Shown: positions 6,625 through 13,229 of the stretch, one piece after another | How the letters are laid out: every line of letters begins with the position of its first letter | Numbering within the stretch: position 1 is the stretch's first letter | Assembly: GCA_937996755.1 (NCBI GenBank) | Contig: CALKUS010000185.1 | Span: forward strand, 1 to 13,340 | Direction of reading: 5' to 3' | Length of the DNA: 13,340 nt | Source: an uncultured Pseudomonadota bacterium | GTDB taxonomy: Bacteria > Pseudomonadota > Gammaproteobacteria > Xanthomonadales > Ahniellaceae | The notes under the pieces: model-generated | Seen by the model: only the letters and a program-made list of their open reading frames with translations | Told to the model about the DNA's origin: nothing | Database searches by the model: none | Program-made: the position numbers and the translations under genes

Positions 6625-6755
6625 GGGTGCCTCCCCCGAGGAGCGGCTAGCGTGCCCGTCTGGAGGCGGGGGAACAAGGGACTGGGCACGGTTCCTTGCT
6701 TGCCCGAAGCCGGGGCTTGCCTCAGGCTGGCGGCCCCCTTCCGAACGCCCGCCCG
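6625..6755. promoter_or_regulatory. Divergent control region between the lipoprotein and the sigma factor
   Basis: These 131 bases must hold the promoters of both genes. GGAAC occurs on the plus strand at 6671-6675 and in inverted orientation (GTTCC) at 6691-6695, 15 bases apart. GGAAC is the classic start of the -35 element of many ECF-sigma promoters, so a site on each strand would fit control by the adjacent sigma factor. No clear -10 partner is seen on either strand. A small inverted repeat, AAGCCGGGGCTT, lies at about 6706-6717. Confidence 0.35.
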
Positions 6756-7289
6756 ATGCCGCCCCGCAACCCCGCCCTCGAGCGCCTGCTGGCCGGTTTC
6801 GGCCAGAAACTGCGCACCCTGGTCGAGGTGCACTGCCGGCCGCAGCAGGGCCTCGACGCGGACGACATCGAGCAGGAAGTGCGCATCAAGCTCTGGCACG
6901 CGCTGGAGCGTGACCAGAATCAGGTCCTCGCTGCGTCTTATATCCAGCGGGTCGTGGTCTCCACCGTGATCGACGCCCTGCGCCGCGCCGCCGTCCGGCC
7001 CAGCGAGCCCCTGCCCGAAGGGCCGGGAGGCATCCAGGACTGGGCGACCGGCGAGGCCGGGCCCGAGCAGCGGGCGCGCGACGACGAGCGCCTGGCGACC
7101 GTCGAAGCGGCGCTCGCGGCGCTGGCGCCGCGGCGAGCGACGGCCGTGCGGCTGCACCTCGCCGGCTTCACGCCGGCGGAGAGCGGCCGGGTGCTCGGGT
7201 TGTCGGTGGACGCGATCCGCAAGCTGGTCGAGCGCGGGCTCGACGAGCTGAAGGCCCGCCTGGCGGGCCGTGACATCGAAGACGAATGA
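6756..7289 (+). CDS. ECF-type RNA polymerase sigma factor
   Basis: The product is 177 residues from the ATG at 6756. An in-frame TTG at 6696 would add 20 proline- and arginine-rich residues outside the family's usual start, and was rejected. Region sigma-2 is at about 8-80: DADDIEQEVRIKLWHAL (34-50) is the core-polymerase-binding helix and STVIDALRRAAVR (69-81) is the -10 recognition end. A short linker (82-110) is followed by sigma-4 at about 112-170, with the helix-turn-helix RATAVRLHLAGFTPAESGRVLGLS and VDAIRKLVERGLDELKARL. Length and two-domain layout are those of extracytoplasmic-function sigma factors. The ribosome site is weak. The stop codon overlaps a possible start of the next gene (ATGA at 7286-7289), indicating co-transcription and probably translational coupling. 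Confidence 0.92.
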   Translation: MPPRNPALERLLAGFGQKLRTLVEVHCRPQQGLDADDIEQEVRIKLWHALERDQNQVLAASYIQRVVVSTVIDALRRAAVRPSEPLPEGPGGIQDWATGEAGPEQRARDDERLATVEAALAALAPRRATAVRLHLAGFTPAESGRVLGLSVDAIRKLVERGLDELKARLAGRDIEDE

Positions 7290-7306
7290 GGCGAACGGAG
7301 CGGGCG

Positions 7307-7753
7307 ATGGACGAGCAATTCGACAACGGGCATGACGCAGAGCTCATCGCGCGGCTCGCCGCGGGCGAGCACCTGGGCGAACGCCACGACGCCGAGCTCG
7401 CGCGGATCATCGCATCGCCGGTGCTCGCGAGCGCGCTGCGCCTCGCGATCGCCACGCAGGAAGACGCCGAGATGCTCGCGCGCGACATCGCGCGCGAAAG
7501 CGCGCCGCGCGTCGTGCCGTTCGTGGCGCGCCCGCGCAACCGCGCGCTGCCATGGGTCGCTCTCGCCGCGACCGTCGCCGGCGTCGCGCTGCTCGCCACC
7601 TCGATGCAGGACGCGCAGGCTCCCGCGTCGCAGCCGTCCGTTGCGCAGCAGCCGGACGACGACGCGATCTTCGGCCAGACGTTCGAAGGCGCGATCGTCG
7701 CGACCGACGAAGCGAACGGCGACGACATCTTCGACGGCGAGTTCGACAGTTGA
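7307..7753 (+). CDS. Single-pass membrane protein, candidate anti-sigma factor
   Basis: The product is 148 residues from the ATG at 7307 (CGGAG six bases upstream). An alternative ATG at 7286 overlaps the sigma stop codon as ATGA and adds seven residues; both are plausible. Residues 1-70 are a charged helical cytoplasmic domain (DAELIARLAAGEHLGERHDAELARIIAS). A basic segment, RPRNR (75-79), precedes one membrane helix (about 82-99, PWVALAATVAGVALLATS). By the positive-inside rule this puts the N-terminus in the cytoplasm and the acidic C-terminus in the periplasm. The order sigma gene then membrane protein, the overlap and the topology suggest an anti-sigma factor. It lacks the zinc HxxxCxxC motif, and I recognise no family. 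The tail contains DAIFGQTFEG (119-128) and DDIFDGEFDS (139-148), similar to each other and to the LFSDGFE end of the divergent lipoprotein. Confidence 0.82.
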   Translation: MDEQFDNGHDAELIARLAAGEHLGERHDAELARIIASPVLASALRLAIATQEDAEMLARDIARESAPRVVPFVARPRNRALPWVALAATVAGVALLATSMQDAQAPASQPSVAQQPDDDAIFGQTFEGAIVATDEANGDDIFDGEFDS

Positions 7754-7774
7754 GCGTGTAGCGCTCAACTGTCG
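7744..7774. terminator. Strong 13-bp hairpin overlapping the stop codon of the membrane protein gene
   Basis: CGACAGTTGAGCG (7744-7756) is exactly complementary to CGCTCAACTGTCG (7762-7774) around the loop TGTAG. It includes the TGA stop at 7751-7753 and lies between convergent genes, 28 bases before the prfC stop. There is no T run on the plus strand. It could terminate either transcript or protect the 3' end of the sigma operon mRNA. Confidence 0.65.
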
Positions 7775-7797
7775 TCCCGAACGAAGTGAGGGACCTC
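7770..7797. repeat. Dispersed palindromic repeat of the 'TCCCGA-CGAAG-GAGGGA' type
   Basis: The sequence GTCCCGAACGAAGTGAGGGA at 7774-7793 with its flank matches a short intergenic repeat that I know from many bacterial genomes (consensus near GTC-TCCCGAGCGAAGCGAGGGATCT). Its chance translation 'RPERSEG' is a common false protein. GTCCC (7774-7778) pairs with GGGAC (7790-7794). It is joined directly to the 7744-7774 hairpin. No second copy is seen in this window. Confidence 0.6.
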
Positions 7798-7801
7798 TCG
7801 G

Positions 7802-9403
7802 TTACTGCTCCACCTTCGCGTGCGCATGCTCGCGCGTCGCGGCAAACCGCACGTCGGGCCAGCGTTCCTGCGTCAGCTGCAGATTGACCCTGGTCGGCGC
7901 CAGGTAAACCAGCTCGCCGGCCGCATCGAGCGCGAGGTTCTGCGCCGCCTTGTCGCGGAACTCCGCGAGCTTCTTCGCATCGGCGCAATGCACCCAGCGC
8001 GCCGTGGCGACGGTGACGTTCTCGAACGCGCAGTCGACGCCGTACTCGTCCTTCAGGCGATACGCGACGACATCGAACTGCAGCATGCCGACGGCGCCCA
8101 GGATGAGGTCGTTCGACATGAGCGGCCGGAAGAACTGCGTCGCGCCTTCCTCGGACAGCTGCGCGAGGCCCTTCTGCAGCTGCTTCATGCGCAACGGGTC
8201 GCGCAGCCGCGCGCGGCGGAAGAGCTCGGGCGCGAAATTCGGGATGCCGGTGAAGGCGAGCGACTCGCCGACGGTGAACGTGTCGCCGATCGATACCGTG
8301 CCGTGGTTGTGGATGCCGATCACGTCGCCCGGGTAGGCGCGCTCGACGATCTCGCGGTCCGACGCCATGAACGTGAGCGCGTTCGCGATCTTCACTTCCT
8401 TGCCGGCGCGCACGTGGAACGCCTTCATGCCGGCGTCGAAGCGGCCCGAGCACACGCGCATGAACGCGACGCGATCGCGGTGCATCGGGTCCATGTTCGC
8501 CTGGATCTTGAACACGAATCCACTCATCGCCGCTTCGTTGGGGTCGACGATTCGGGTCGTGGTGCCTCGGCTTTTGGGCGCGGGGGCATGCTCGACGAAG
8601 AAGTCGAGCAGCAGCTGCACGCCGAAGTTGTTCACGGCCGAGCCGAAGAAGACCGGCGCCTGCCTGCCCGCGAGGTAGGCCTCGCGGTCGAACGGGTGCG
8701 ACGCACCCTGTACGAGCTCGAGCTCGTCGCGCAGCTCGCCCAGCATGTCGCCCAGCCGCGCGGCGAGCTCGGGGTGGTCGAGCCCCTTGTAGATGGTCGA
8801 ATCCTGGCGCGTGAAGTTGCGGCCCGGTTCGAACAGGTGCACCTCGTCGTCGACCATGTGGTAGACGCCTTTCAGGCGCGAGCCCATGCCGATCGGCCAC
8901 GTGACCGGCGCGCACTGGATCTGCAGCACCGACTCGATCTCGTCGAGCAGCTCGATCGGTGAGCGGCCCTCGCGGTCCAGCTTGTTGATGAACGTCATGA
9001 TGGGCGTGTCGCGCAGGCGGCACACGTCCATCAGCTTGATCGTGCGTTCCTCCACGCCCTTCGCGCAGTCGATCACCATGAGCGCGGAGTCGACCGCGGT
9101 GAGCACGCGATAGGTGTCCTCGGAGAAGTCCGCGTGGCCCGGCGTGTCGAGCAGGTTGACGATGCGCCCCTCGTAGGGGAACTGCATCACCGAGCTGGTC
9201 ACCGAGATGCCGCGCTCCTTCTCGAGCGCCATCCAGTCGGACGTCGCGTGGCGCGCCGCCTTGCGCGACTTCACCGAGCCGGCCATCTGGATCGCGCCTC
9301 CGAACAGCAGCAGCTTCTCGGTGAGCGTCGTCTTGCCGGCGTCGGGATGGGAAATGATCGCGAACGTGCGCCGGCGCGCCGTTTCGCTGCGTTGTTCGGA
9401 CAT
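7802..9403 (-). CDS. prfC: Peptide chain release factor 3
   Basis: RF3 is a ribosomal GTPase that removes RF1 and RF2 from the ribosome after peptide release. The 533-residue product matches the family's usual length (about 530). The GTPase motifs are all present: P-loop HPDAGKTT (19-26), switch region with RGISVTSS (64-71), DTPGH (86-90) and NKLD (140-143). RF3-specific segments are AARHATSDWMALEKERGISVTSSVMQF near the N-terminus and the domain II/III stretch with HNHGTVSIGDTF, LRMKQLQKGLAQLSEEGATQFF and GAVGMLQFDVVAYRLKDEYGV. The ATG at 9403 gives the standard N-terminus but has no clear Shine-Dalgarno. A near-consensus -10 box lies 33 bases upstream. Confidence 0.97.
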   Translation of the reverse strand: MSEQRSETARRRTFAIISHPDAGKTTLTEKLLLFGGAIQMAGSVKSRKAARHATSDWMALEKERGISVTSSVMQFPYEGRIVNLLDTPGHADFSEDTYRVLTAVDSALMVIDCAKGVEERTIKLMDVCRLRDTPIMTFINKLDREGRSPIELLDEIESVLQIQCAPVTWPIGMGSRLKGVYHMVDDEVHLFEPGRNFTRQDSTIYKGLDHPELAARLGDMLGELRDELELVQGASHPFDREAYLAGRQAPVFFGSAVNNFGVQLLLDFFVEHAPAPKSRGTTTRIVDPNEAAMSGFVFKIQANMDPMHRDRVAFMRVCSGRFDAGMKAFHVRAGKEVKIANALTFMASDREIVERAYPGDVIGIHNHGTVSIGDTFTVGESLAFTGIPNFAPELFRRARLRDPLRMKQLQKGLAQLSEEGATQFFRPLMSNDLILGAVGMLQFDVVAYRLKDEYGVDCAFENVTVATARWVHCADAKKLAEFRDKAAQNLALDAAGELVYLAPTRVNLQLTQERWPDVRFAATREHAHAKVEQ

Positions 9404-9435
9404 GGTTCGGGGCGGTTGGCGCCGGAGGGGCGGCG

Positions 9436-9441
9436 ATTATA
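9436..9441 (-). promoter_or_regulatory. -10 box of the prfC promoter
   Basis: A perfect TATAAT on the minus strand lies 32 bases before the prfC ATG, between the terminator of the upstream gene and prfC. The -35 region 16-18 bases upstream shows no good TTGACA match. Confidence 0.6.
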
Positions 9442-9474
9442 GGGGCACGCCGCGGAATCCAGTGCCGGAAAACG

Positions 9475-9500
9475 ACGCGCCCGCCGGAAGGCGGGCGCGT
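9475..9500 (-). terminator. Rho-independent terminator of the DUF11-repeat protein gene
   Basis: An 11-bp perfect stem, ACGCGCCCGCC/GGCGGGCGCGT, encloses a 4-base loop (9486-9489), starting 23 bases after the stop at 9523. On the minus strand the stem is followed by CGTTTTCC, giving a short T run. This separates the gene from prfC downstream. Confidence 0.75.
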
Positions 9501-9522
9501 GGTCTGCAGCGGATCGCTGCGC

Positions 9523-11406
9523 TCAGGCCGTGCGGCGACGCACCGCCATCCAGCCGACGAGCGCGAGCAGGCCGGCCAGCAGCGCGAAGCCGGACTTCGA
9601 GCCCAACGGGACCGAGGTCGGCACGAACGGCAGGCCGGCCGGGGCGCCGGTGATCGTGCCGCTCGTCGACGTGTTGTTGCCCGGCGTGGGATCGGCCGGC
9701 GACGACGCCGTGATGGCGGCGGTGTTCGTGAACGTGCCGGCCGCCGCGACCGTGACGGTGATCGTGCACGAGGCGCTGCCCGGGAACGGCACCGCACCGC
9801 CGGTCCAGGTGACCACCTGGCCTGCCGCGGTCGCACCGCAGGTGCTGCCCGCGAACGTGAGCTGCGCCGGCAGCGTGTCGACGACGGTGAAGCTCGTCAC
9901 GGCGCCGGGGCCGTTGTTCGTCACGGTGAGCGTCTTGGTGAACGACGTGCCGACCTGCACCGGCGAGACCGCCGTGTTCGTCTGCGACAACGCCAGGTCG
10001 GCCGCGGCCGGCGCGGTGCAGACCGGCGGGGCCGCGATCGAGATGTCGTCGACGAGGAAGCCGCCGGCGACGGCCGCATTCGAAGTCGTCCCCGCGAAGC
10101 GGATCGTGTGCGAAGCGCCGTTCGCCACGCCGGCCGCGACGAGGTCGATCGTGCGCAGGACGTGCGTCGGCGTGCCGTTGTCGAAGTCGGTGCACGGCGA
10201 GCCGTCGGCCGCGAGCGTGTCGCGCACGACGCTGTCGATCAGCACCTGGAAGTTGCCGTCGGTGCCGCACGCGTCGATGTAGTAGGACAACAGCGTCGCG
10301 TTCGCCGGGATCACGACGGCCTGCTCCACGTACTCGTTCGTGGGCGCGCAGTTCGGATTGGAGCAGCCGAAATAGGACAGCCAGTCGCCGGTGCGGGCGA
10401 GCGTCGCGTCCTCGTACAGGGGCGTGCCGAACACGTCGGACACCTCGGTCCACGACGGGCTCGGCGTGCCCGCCTCGAAACTGCCGTCGGCGACCGGCGT
10501 CGACGAATTGCTGGTCGACGCGGTGTTGTTGCTCGGGTCGCCCTCGAGGCTCGTGCTCGTCACCGTCGCGGTGGTCGTCACGGCTGCGCAGGGGCCAGCC
10601 GTCGCCACGTTGAGCGTGCACGTCGCGATCGCGCCGTTCGGCATGTTGCCGACGTTCCAGGTGACGGTGCTGCCGGCCGCGGTCGCGCCGCAGTTGCTGC
10701 CGGTGAACGTGACGCCCGTGCCGAGCACGATGCTCATCGCCACGCCCGTTGCCGGGTCGGGTCCGTCGTTCTGGACGCCGACGTTGTAGGTGAACGCGCC
10801 GCTGGTCGGAACGCCGCCCGGCGCGGAGATCGCCGCCACGAGGTCAGAAGACGGCGGGAACGTCGCCGTGCCGGGACCCGTGATCGTGTTCGTGAACGTG
10901 CCGGTGACGCCGTTCGCGAACGTGGTCGACACGAGCACGTAGCTGGTGCCGGCCGTGAGGTTGGTGGTGATCTGCGGATCGTCGCCGACCGCGTCATCGC
11001 TGCCCGCGATGCAGTTCGTCGTGCCGGCCGCCGGATTGAAGCTCGGCGAATAGAGCAGGAAGAAGCCGTCGTCCGCGAACACCGTCATCGTGAGCGTGTA
11101 CGAGCCCGAGATGTCGACGGTGAACGCCTGCGCCTGGTAACCGACGGCAGTGCCCACGCCGGAAAGGCCGGTGCAGTCGGCGAGCGCGCGATTGAACGTC
11201 GGCGAAGCGGCGATGTTGCCGCTGTAGGTGACTGTCGCGGTCGGCGTCAGGGTGGTCGGCCCGGTGGGATCCGCCATCGCCTTCTCGGCGGCCGGGTCGC
11301 CCGGTGCGGCGCGGTTGGCCTTCACGGGGGCTGCAGTGACGTTCGCGGCGGCGAACAGCAGGGCGAGCGCAGCCAGGGGCCGCGCGAAATTCTTCCTGGA
11401 AGACAT
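9523..11406 (-). CDS. Secreted DUF11-repeat protein with C-terminal anchor/sorting-like tail
   Basis: The product is 627 residues from the ATG at 11406 (AGGGGA seven bases upstream). A much longer open frame continues upstream but is antisense to sdaA. A signal peptide spans 1-26 (ending VTAA). Residues 56-183 resemble a pre-peptidase C-terminal (PPC)-type beta-sandwich (DISGSYTLTMTVFADDGFFLLY). DUF11-type domains lie at about 185-298 and 468-583. They are clear duplicates of each other (FTGSNCGATAAGSTVTW and FAGSTCGATAAGQVVTW), each with a cysteine pair 24 residues apart (C239/C263, C523/C547). Between them, 303-458 looks like a jelly-roll/carbohydrate-binding fold (DGSFEAGTPSPSW, ending VDDISI). 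The C-terminus has a short VPTS motif, a hydrophobic helix (about 606-622) and RRR, the layout of IPTL/PEP-CTERM sorting signals, although the canonical motif is altered. It is likely a surface or matrix structural protein; the function is unknown. Confidence 0.9.
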   Translation of the reverse strand: MSSRKNFARPLAALALLFAAANVTAAPVKANRAAPGDPAAEKAMADPTGPTTLTPTATVTYSGNIAASPTFNRALADCTGLSGVGTAVGYQAQAFTVDISGSYTLTMTVFADDGFFLLYSPSFNPAAGTTNCIAGSDDAVGDDPQITTNLTAGTSYVLVSTTFANGVTGTFTNTITGPGTATFPPSSDLVAAISAPGGVPTSGAFTYNVGVQNDGPDPATGVAMSIVLGTGVTFTGSNCGATAAGSTVTWNVGNMPNGAIATCTLNVATAGPCAAVTTTATVTSTSLEGDPSNNTASTSNSSTPVADGSFEAGTPSPSWTEVSDVFGTPLYEDATLARTGDWLSYFGCSNPNCAPTNEYVEQAVVIPANATLLSYYIDACGTDGNFQVLIDSVVRDTLAADGSPCTDFDNGTPTHVLRTIDLVAAGVANGASHTIRFAGTTSNAAVAGGFLVDDISIAAPPVCTAPAAADLALSQTNTAVSPVQVGTSFTKTLTVTNNGPGAVTSFTVVDTLPAQLTFAGSTCGATAAGQVVTWTGGAVPFPGSASCTITVTVAAAGTFTNTAAITASSPADPTPGNNTSTSGTITGAPAGLPFVPTSVPLGSKSGFALLAGLLALVGWMAVRRRTA

Positions 11407-11552
11407 CGGGAATCCCCTAGCAAGTAGCCGCGCCGGACTTGGTCGCGGCGCCGGGCAGGCTATTCCTTCCCGGGTCCTACCACAACCTTCCTGCGGACGA
11501 TCGTGCGTCCGCGCGCAGTTTCGGCACGCTGCGCCTCGCGGCGCATTGCGAA
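11407..11552. other. Intergenic region between sdaA and the DUF11-repeat gene
   Basis: Both genes read on the minus strand. Two hairpins could end the sdaA transcript: TGCGCC-TCGC-GGCGCA (11530-11545) and GCGGACG/CGTCCGC with a 6-base loop (11493-11512). Neither has a T run. The promoter of the DUF11-repeat gene should lie here; a weak pair, TTGTGG and TAGCCT 17 bases apart at about 11459-11487, is the best I see. Confidence 0.35.
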
Positions 11553-12935
11553 TCAGCACTCGATGACGTTCACGGCAAGGCCGCCGCGCGAGGTTTCCTT
11601 GTACTTGTCCTGCATGTCGCGCCCCGTGTCCCGCATGGTCTTGATGACCTTGTCGAGCGAAACCCGGTGCTTGCCGTCGCCGCGCAATGCCATGCGCTGC
11701 GCGTTGATCGCCTTCACGGCGCCCATCGCGTTGCGCTCGATGCACGGGATCTGCACGAGGCCGCCGATCGGATCGCAGGTGAGCCCGAGGTTGTGCTCCA
11801 TGCCGATCTCCGCCGCGTTCTCGACCTGGTAGATCGATCCGCCCGTCGCGGCCGTGAGGCCGCCCGCGGCCATCGAGCACGCGACGCCGACTTCGCCCTG
11901 GCAGCCGACTTCGGCGCCGGAGATCGACGCGTTTTCCTTGTAGAGGATGCCGATCGCGGCGGCGGTGAGCAGGAACTCGATCACGCCTTCCTCGCCCGCG
12001 CCCGGCACGAAGCGGGCGTAGTAGTGGAGGACCGCGGGAATGATGCCGGCGGCGCCGTTCGTGGGCGCCGTCACCACGCGGCCACCGGCGGCGTTTTCCT
12101 CGTTCACGGCGAGCGCGTAGAGGTTCACCCAGTCGAGGATCGTGAGCGGATCGCGCAGCGCGGCCTCGGGCCGGCTGGTCAGTTCGTGCACCATGCCGGG
12201 CGCGCGGCGCTGCACCTTCAGGCCGCCCGGCAGCACGCCGGCCTCGCGCGTGCCGCGCGCGACGCACGCCTGCATCGCATGCCAGATGTCGAGCAGGCCG
12301 GCGCGCACCTGGTCCGCCGAGCGCCACACGAGCTCGTTGTCCCACATCACGCCGGCGATCGACTTGCCGGACTCCTCGCAGTGGCGGAGCAGCTCCTCGC
12401 CCGTCGTGAACGGATGCGGCAGCGGCGTCACGTCGGGAACGATGCGGTCTTCGGCCGCTTCGTCCTGGTTCACCACGAAGCCGCCGCCCACCGAGTAGTA
12501 ATCGCGCGTCGCGAGCACCTGATCGCCATCGCCCCACGCCGTGAAGCGCATGCCGTTCGAGTGGTACGGCAGCTTCTGCCGCTTGTTGAACGCGAGGTCG
12601 TACTTCTCGTCGAACGCGATCTCGTGGCTGCCGAGCAGGCGCAGCTTCTTCTCGCCGCGGATGCGCGACAGGCGCTGCGGGATCGCATCGGGGTCGACGC
12701 GGTCGGGCATCTCGCCCTCGAGGCCAAGCATCACCGCCTTGTCGGTGCCGTGGCCACGGCCGGTGTGCGCGAGCGACCCGAACAGCTCGCAGCGCACGCG
12801 CCTGACCTGCGCGAGCACCCCGCGCTCGCGCAGCCAGCGATCGACGAAGCGGCAGGCGGCGCGCATCGGGCCCACGGTGTGCGAGCTGGACGGCCCGATG
12901 CCGATCTTGAACAGGTCGAATACGCTGACGGCCAT
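11553..12935 (-). CDS. sdaA: L-serine dehydratase (L-serine ammonia-lyase), iron-sulfur type
   Basis: This cytoplasmic enzyme deaminates L-serine to pyruvate and ammonia with an oxygen-sensitive [4Fe-4S] cluster and no PLP. The 460-residue product is full length for the fused single-chain type. It starts VFDLFKIGIGPSSSHTVGPMRAA (5-27), the beta-domain signature, and has the alpha-domain segments TAPTNGAAGIIPAVLHYY (289-306) and ASISGAEVGCQGEVGVACSMAA (336-357). Cluster cysteines are C345, C387 and C398, with the spacing known for E. coli SdaA. The chain ends in cysteine (C460), matching the 'tail-in-mouth' C-terminal ligand described for the Legionella enzyme. The ATG at 12935 gives the family's N-terminus; the Shine-Dalgarno is weak. 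The gene is divergent from the glutaredoxin-like gene. Confidence 0.97.
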   Translation of the reverse strand: MAVSVFDLFKIGIGPSSSHTVGPMRAACRFVDRWLRERGVLAQVRRVRCELFGSLAHTGRGHGTDKAVMLGLEGEMPDRVDPDAIPQRLSRIRGEKKLRLLGSHEIAFDEKYDLAFNKRQKLPYHSNGMRFTAWGDGDQVLATRDYYSVGGGFVVNQDEAAEDRIVPDVTPLPHPFTTGEELLRHCEESGKSIAGVMWDNELVWRSADQVRAGLLDIWHAMQACVARGTREAGVLPGGLKVQRRAPGMVHELTSRPEAALRDPLTILDWVNLYALAVNEENAAGGRVVTAPTNGAAGIIPAVLHYYARFVPGAGEEGVIEFLLTAAAIGILYKENASISGAEVGCQGEVGVACSMAAGGLTAATGGSIYQVENAAEIGMEHNLGLTCDPIGGLVQIPCIERNAMGAVKAINAQRMALRGDGKHRVSLDKVIKTMRDTGRDMQDKYKETSRGGLAVNVIEC

Positions 12936-13001
12936 GGCGATGCTGCGCGAACCGCGAAAGGGCGGCTAGTCTAGCGACGATTCGTCGAACCCGAGGCGCC
13001 C
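12936..13001. promoter_or_regulatory. Divergent control region between sdaA and the glutaredoxin-like gene
   Basis: Within 66 bases lie two small symmetric elements: CTAG-T-CTAG (12966-12974) and CGACGA-T-TCGTCG (12975-12987), directly adjacent. TAGTCT/TAGACT (12967-12972) can be read as a -10-like box on both strands. The symmetry fits a regulator binding site shared by the two genes, but the regulator is unknown. Confidence 0.35.
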
Positions 13002-13229
13002 ATGCCGATCACGCTCTACGGCCGCGAGGACTGCCATCTCTGCGAGCTCGCCGCCGAAGCGCTGCGCGGCGCGGGTGTCGAGGGCGTCGAGGAAGTGGAC
13101 GTCGGCTGGAGCGGCGAGCTCGCGAAGCGCTACGGCACGCGCATCCCGGTGCTCGTGCGCGAGGACGGCACCGAGCTCGGCTGGCCGTTCGACGCGTGGA
13201 CGGTGCGCCGCTTCGTGGACCAGGCCTAG
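13002..13229 (+). CDS. Glutaredoxin-like (DUF836-type) thiol protein
   Basis: This is a small protein of 75 residues. It starts MPITLYGREDCHLCELAAEAL, a beta strand followed by a CxxC redox site (C11 and C14, CHLC) and a helix, as in glutaredoxin/thioredoxin folds. VEEVDVGWSGELAKRYGTRIPVLV contains the conserved cis-proline segment (RIPVL), and the C-terminus is a helix (DAWTVRRFVDQA). This is the compact glutaredoxin-like family often annotated DUF836, presumed to reduce disulphides in the cytoplasm; partners are unknown. GAGG five bases before the ATG supports the start. Confidence 0.92.
   Translation: MPITLYGREDCHLCELAAEALRGAGVEGVEEVDVGWSGELAKRYGTRIPVLVREDGTELGWPFDAWTVRRFVDQA

Noticed and set aside
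3790..6969. Open frame of about 1,059 codons on the plus strand opposite the propeller lipoprotein
   Set aside because: Arg-, Ala- and Val-rich composition without any domain; it is an antisense frame kept open by high GC. The minus-strand frame has a lipobox, Asp-boxes and a strong ribosome site.
7407..9836. Open frame of about 809 codons on the minus strand across prfC and its neighbours
   Set aside because: It overlaps prfC in another frame and crosses a terminator and promoter; the composition is almost entirely Arg/Ala/Pro.
11407..12537. Upstream extension of the DUF11-repeat gene by 377 codons
   Set aside because: It lies in another frame of sdaA and has low-complexity Arg-rich sequence. 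The signal peptide and ribosome site at 11406 mark the true start.
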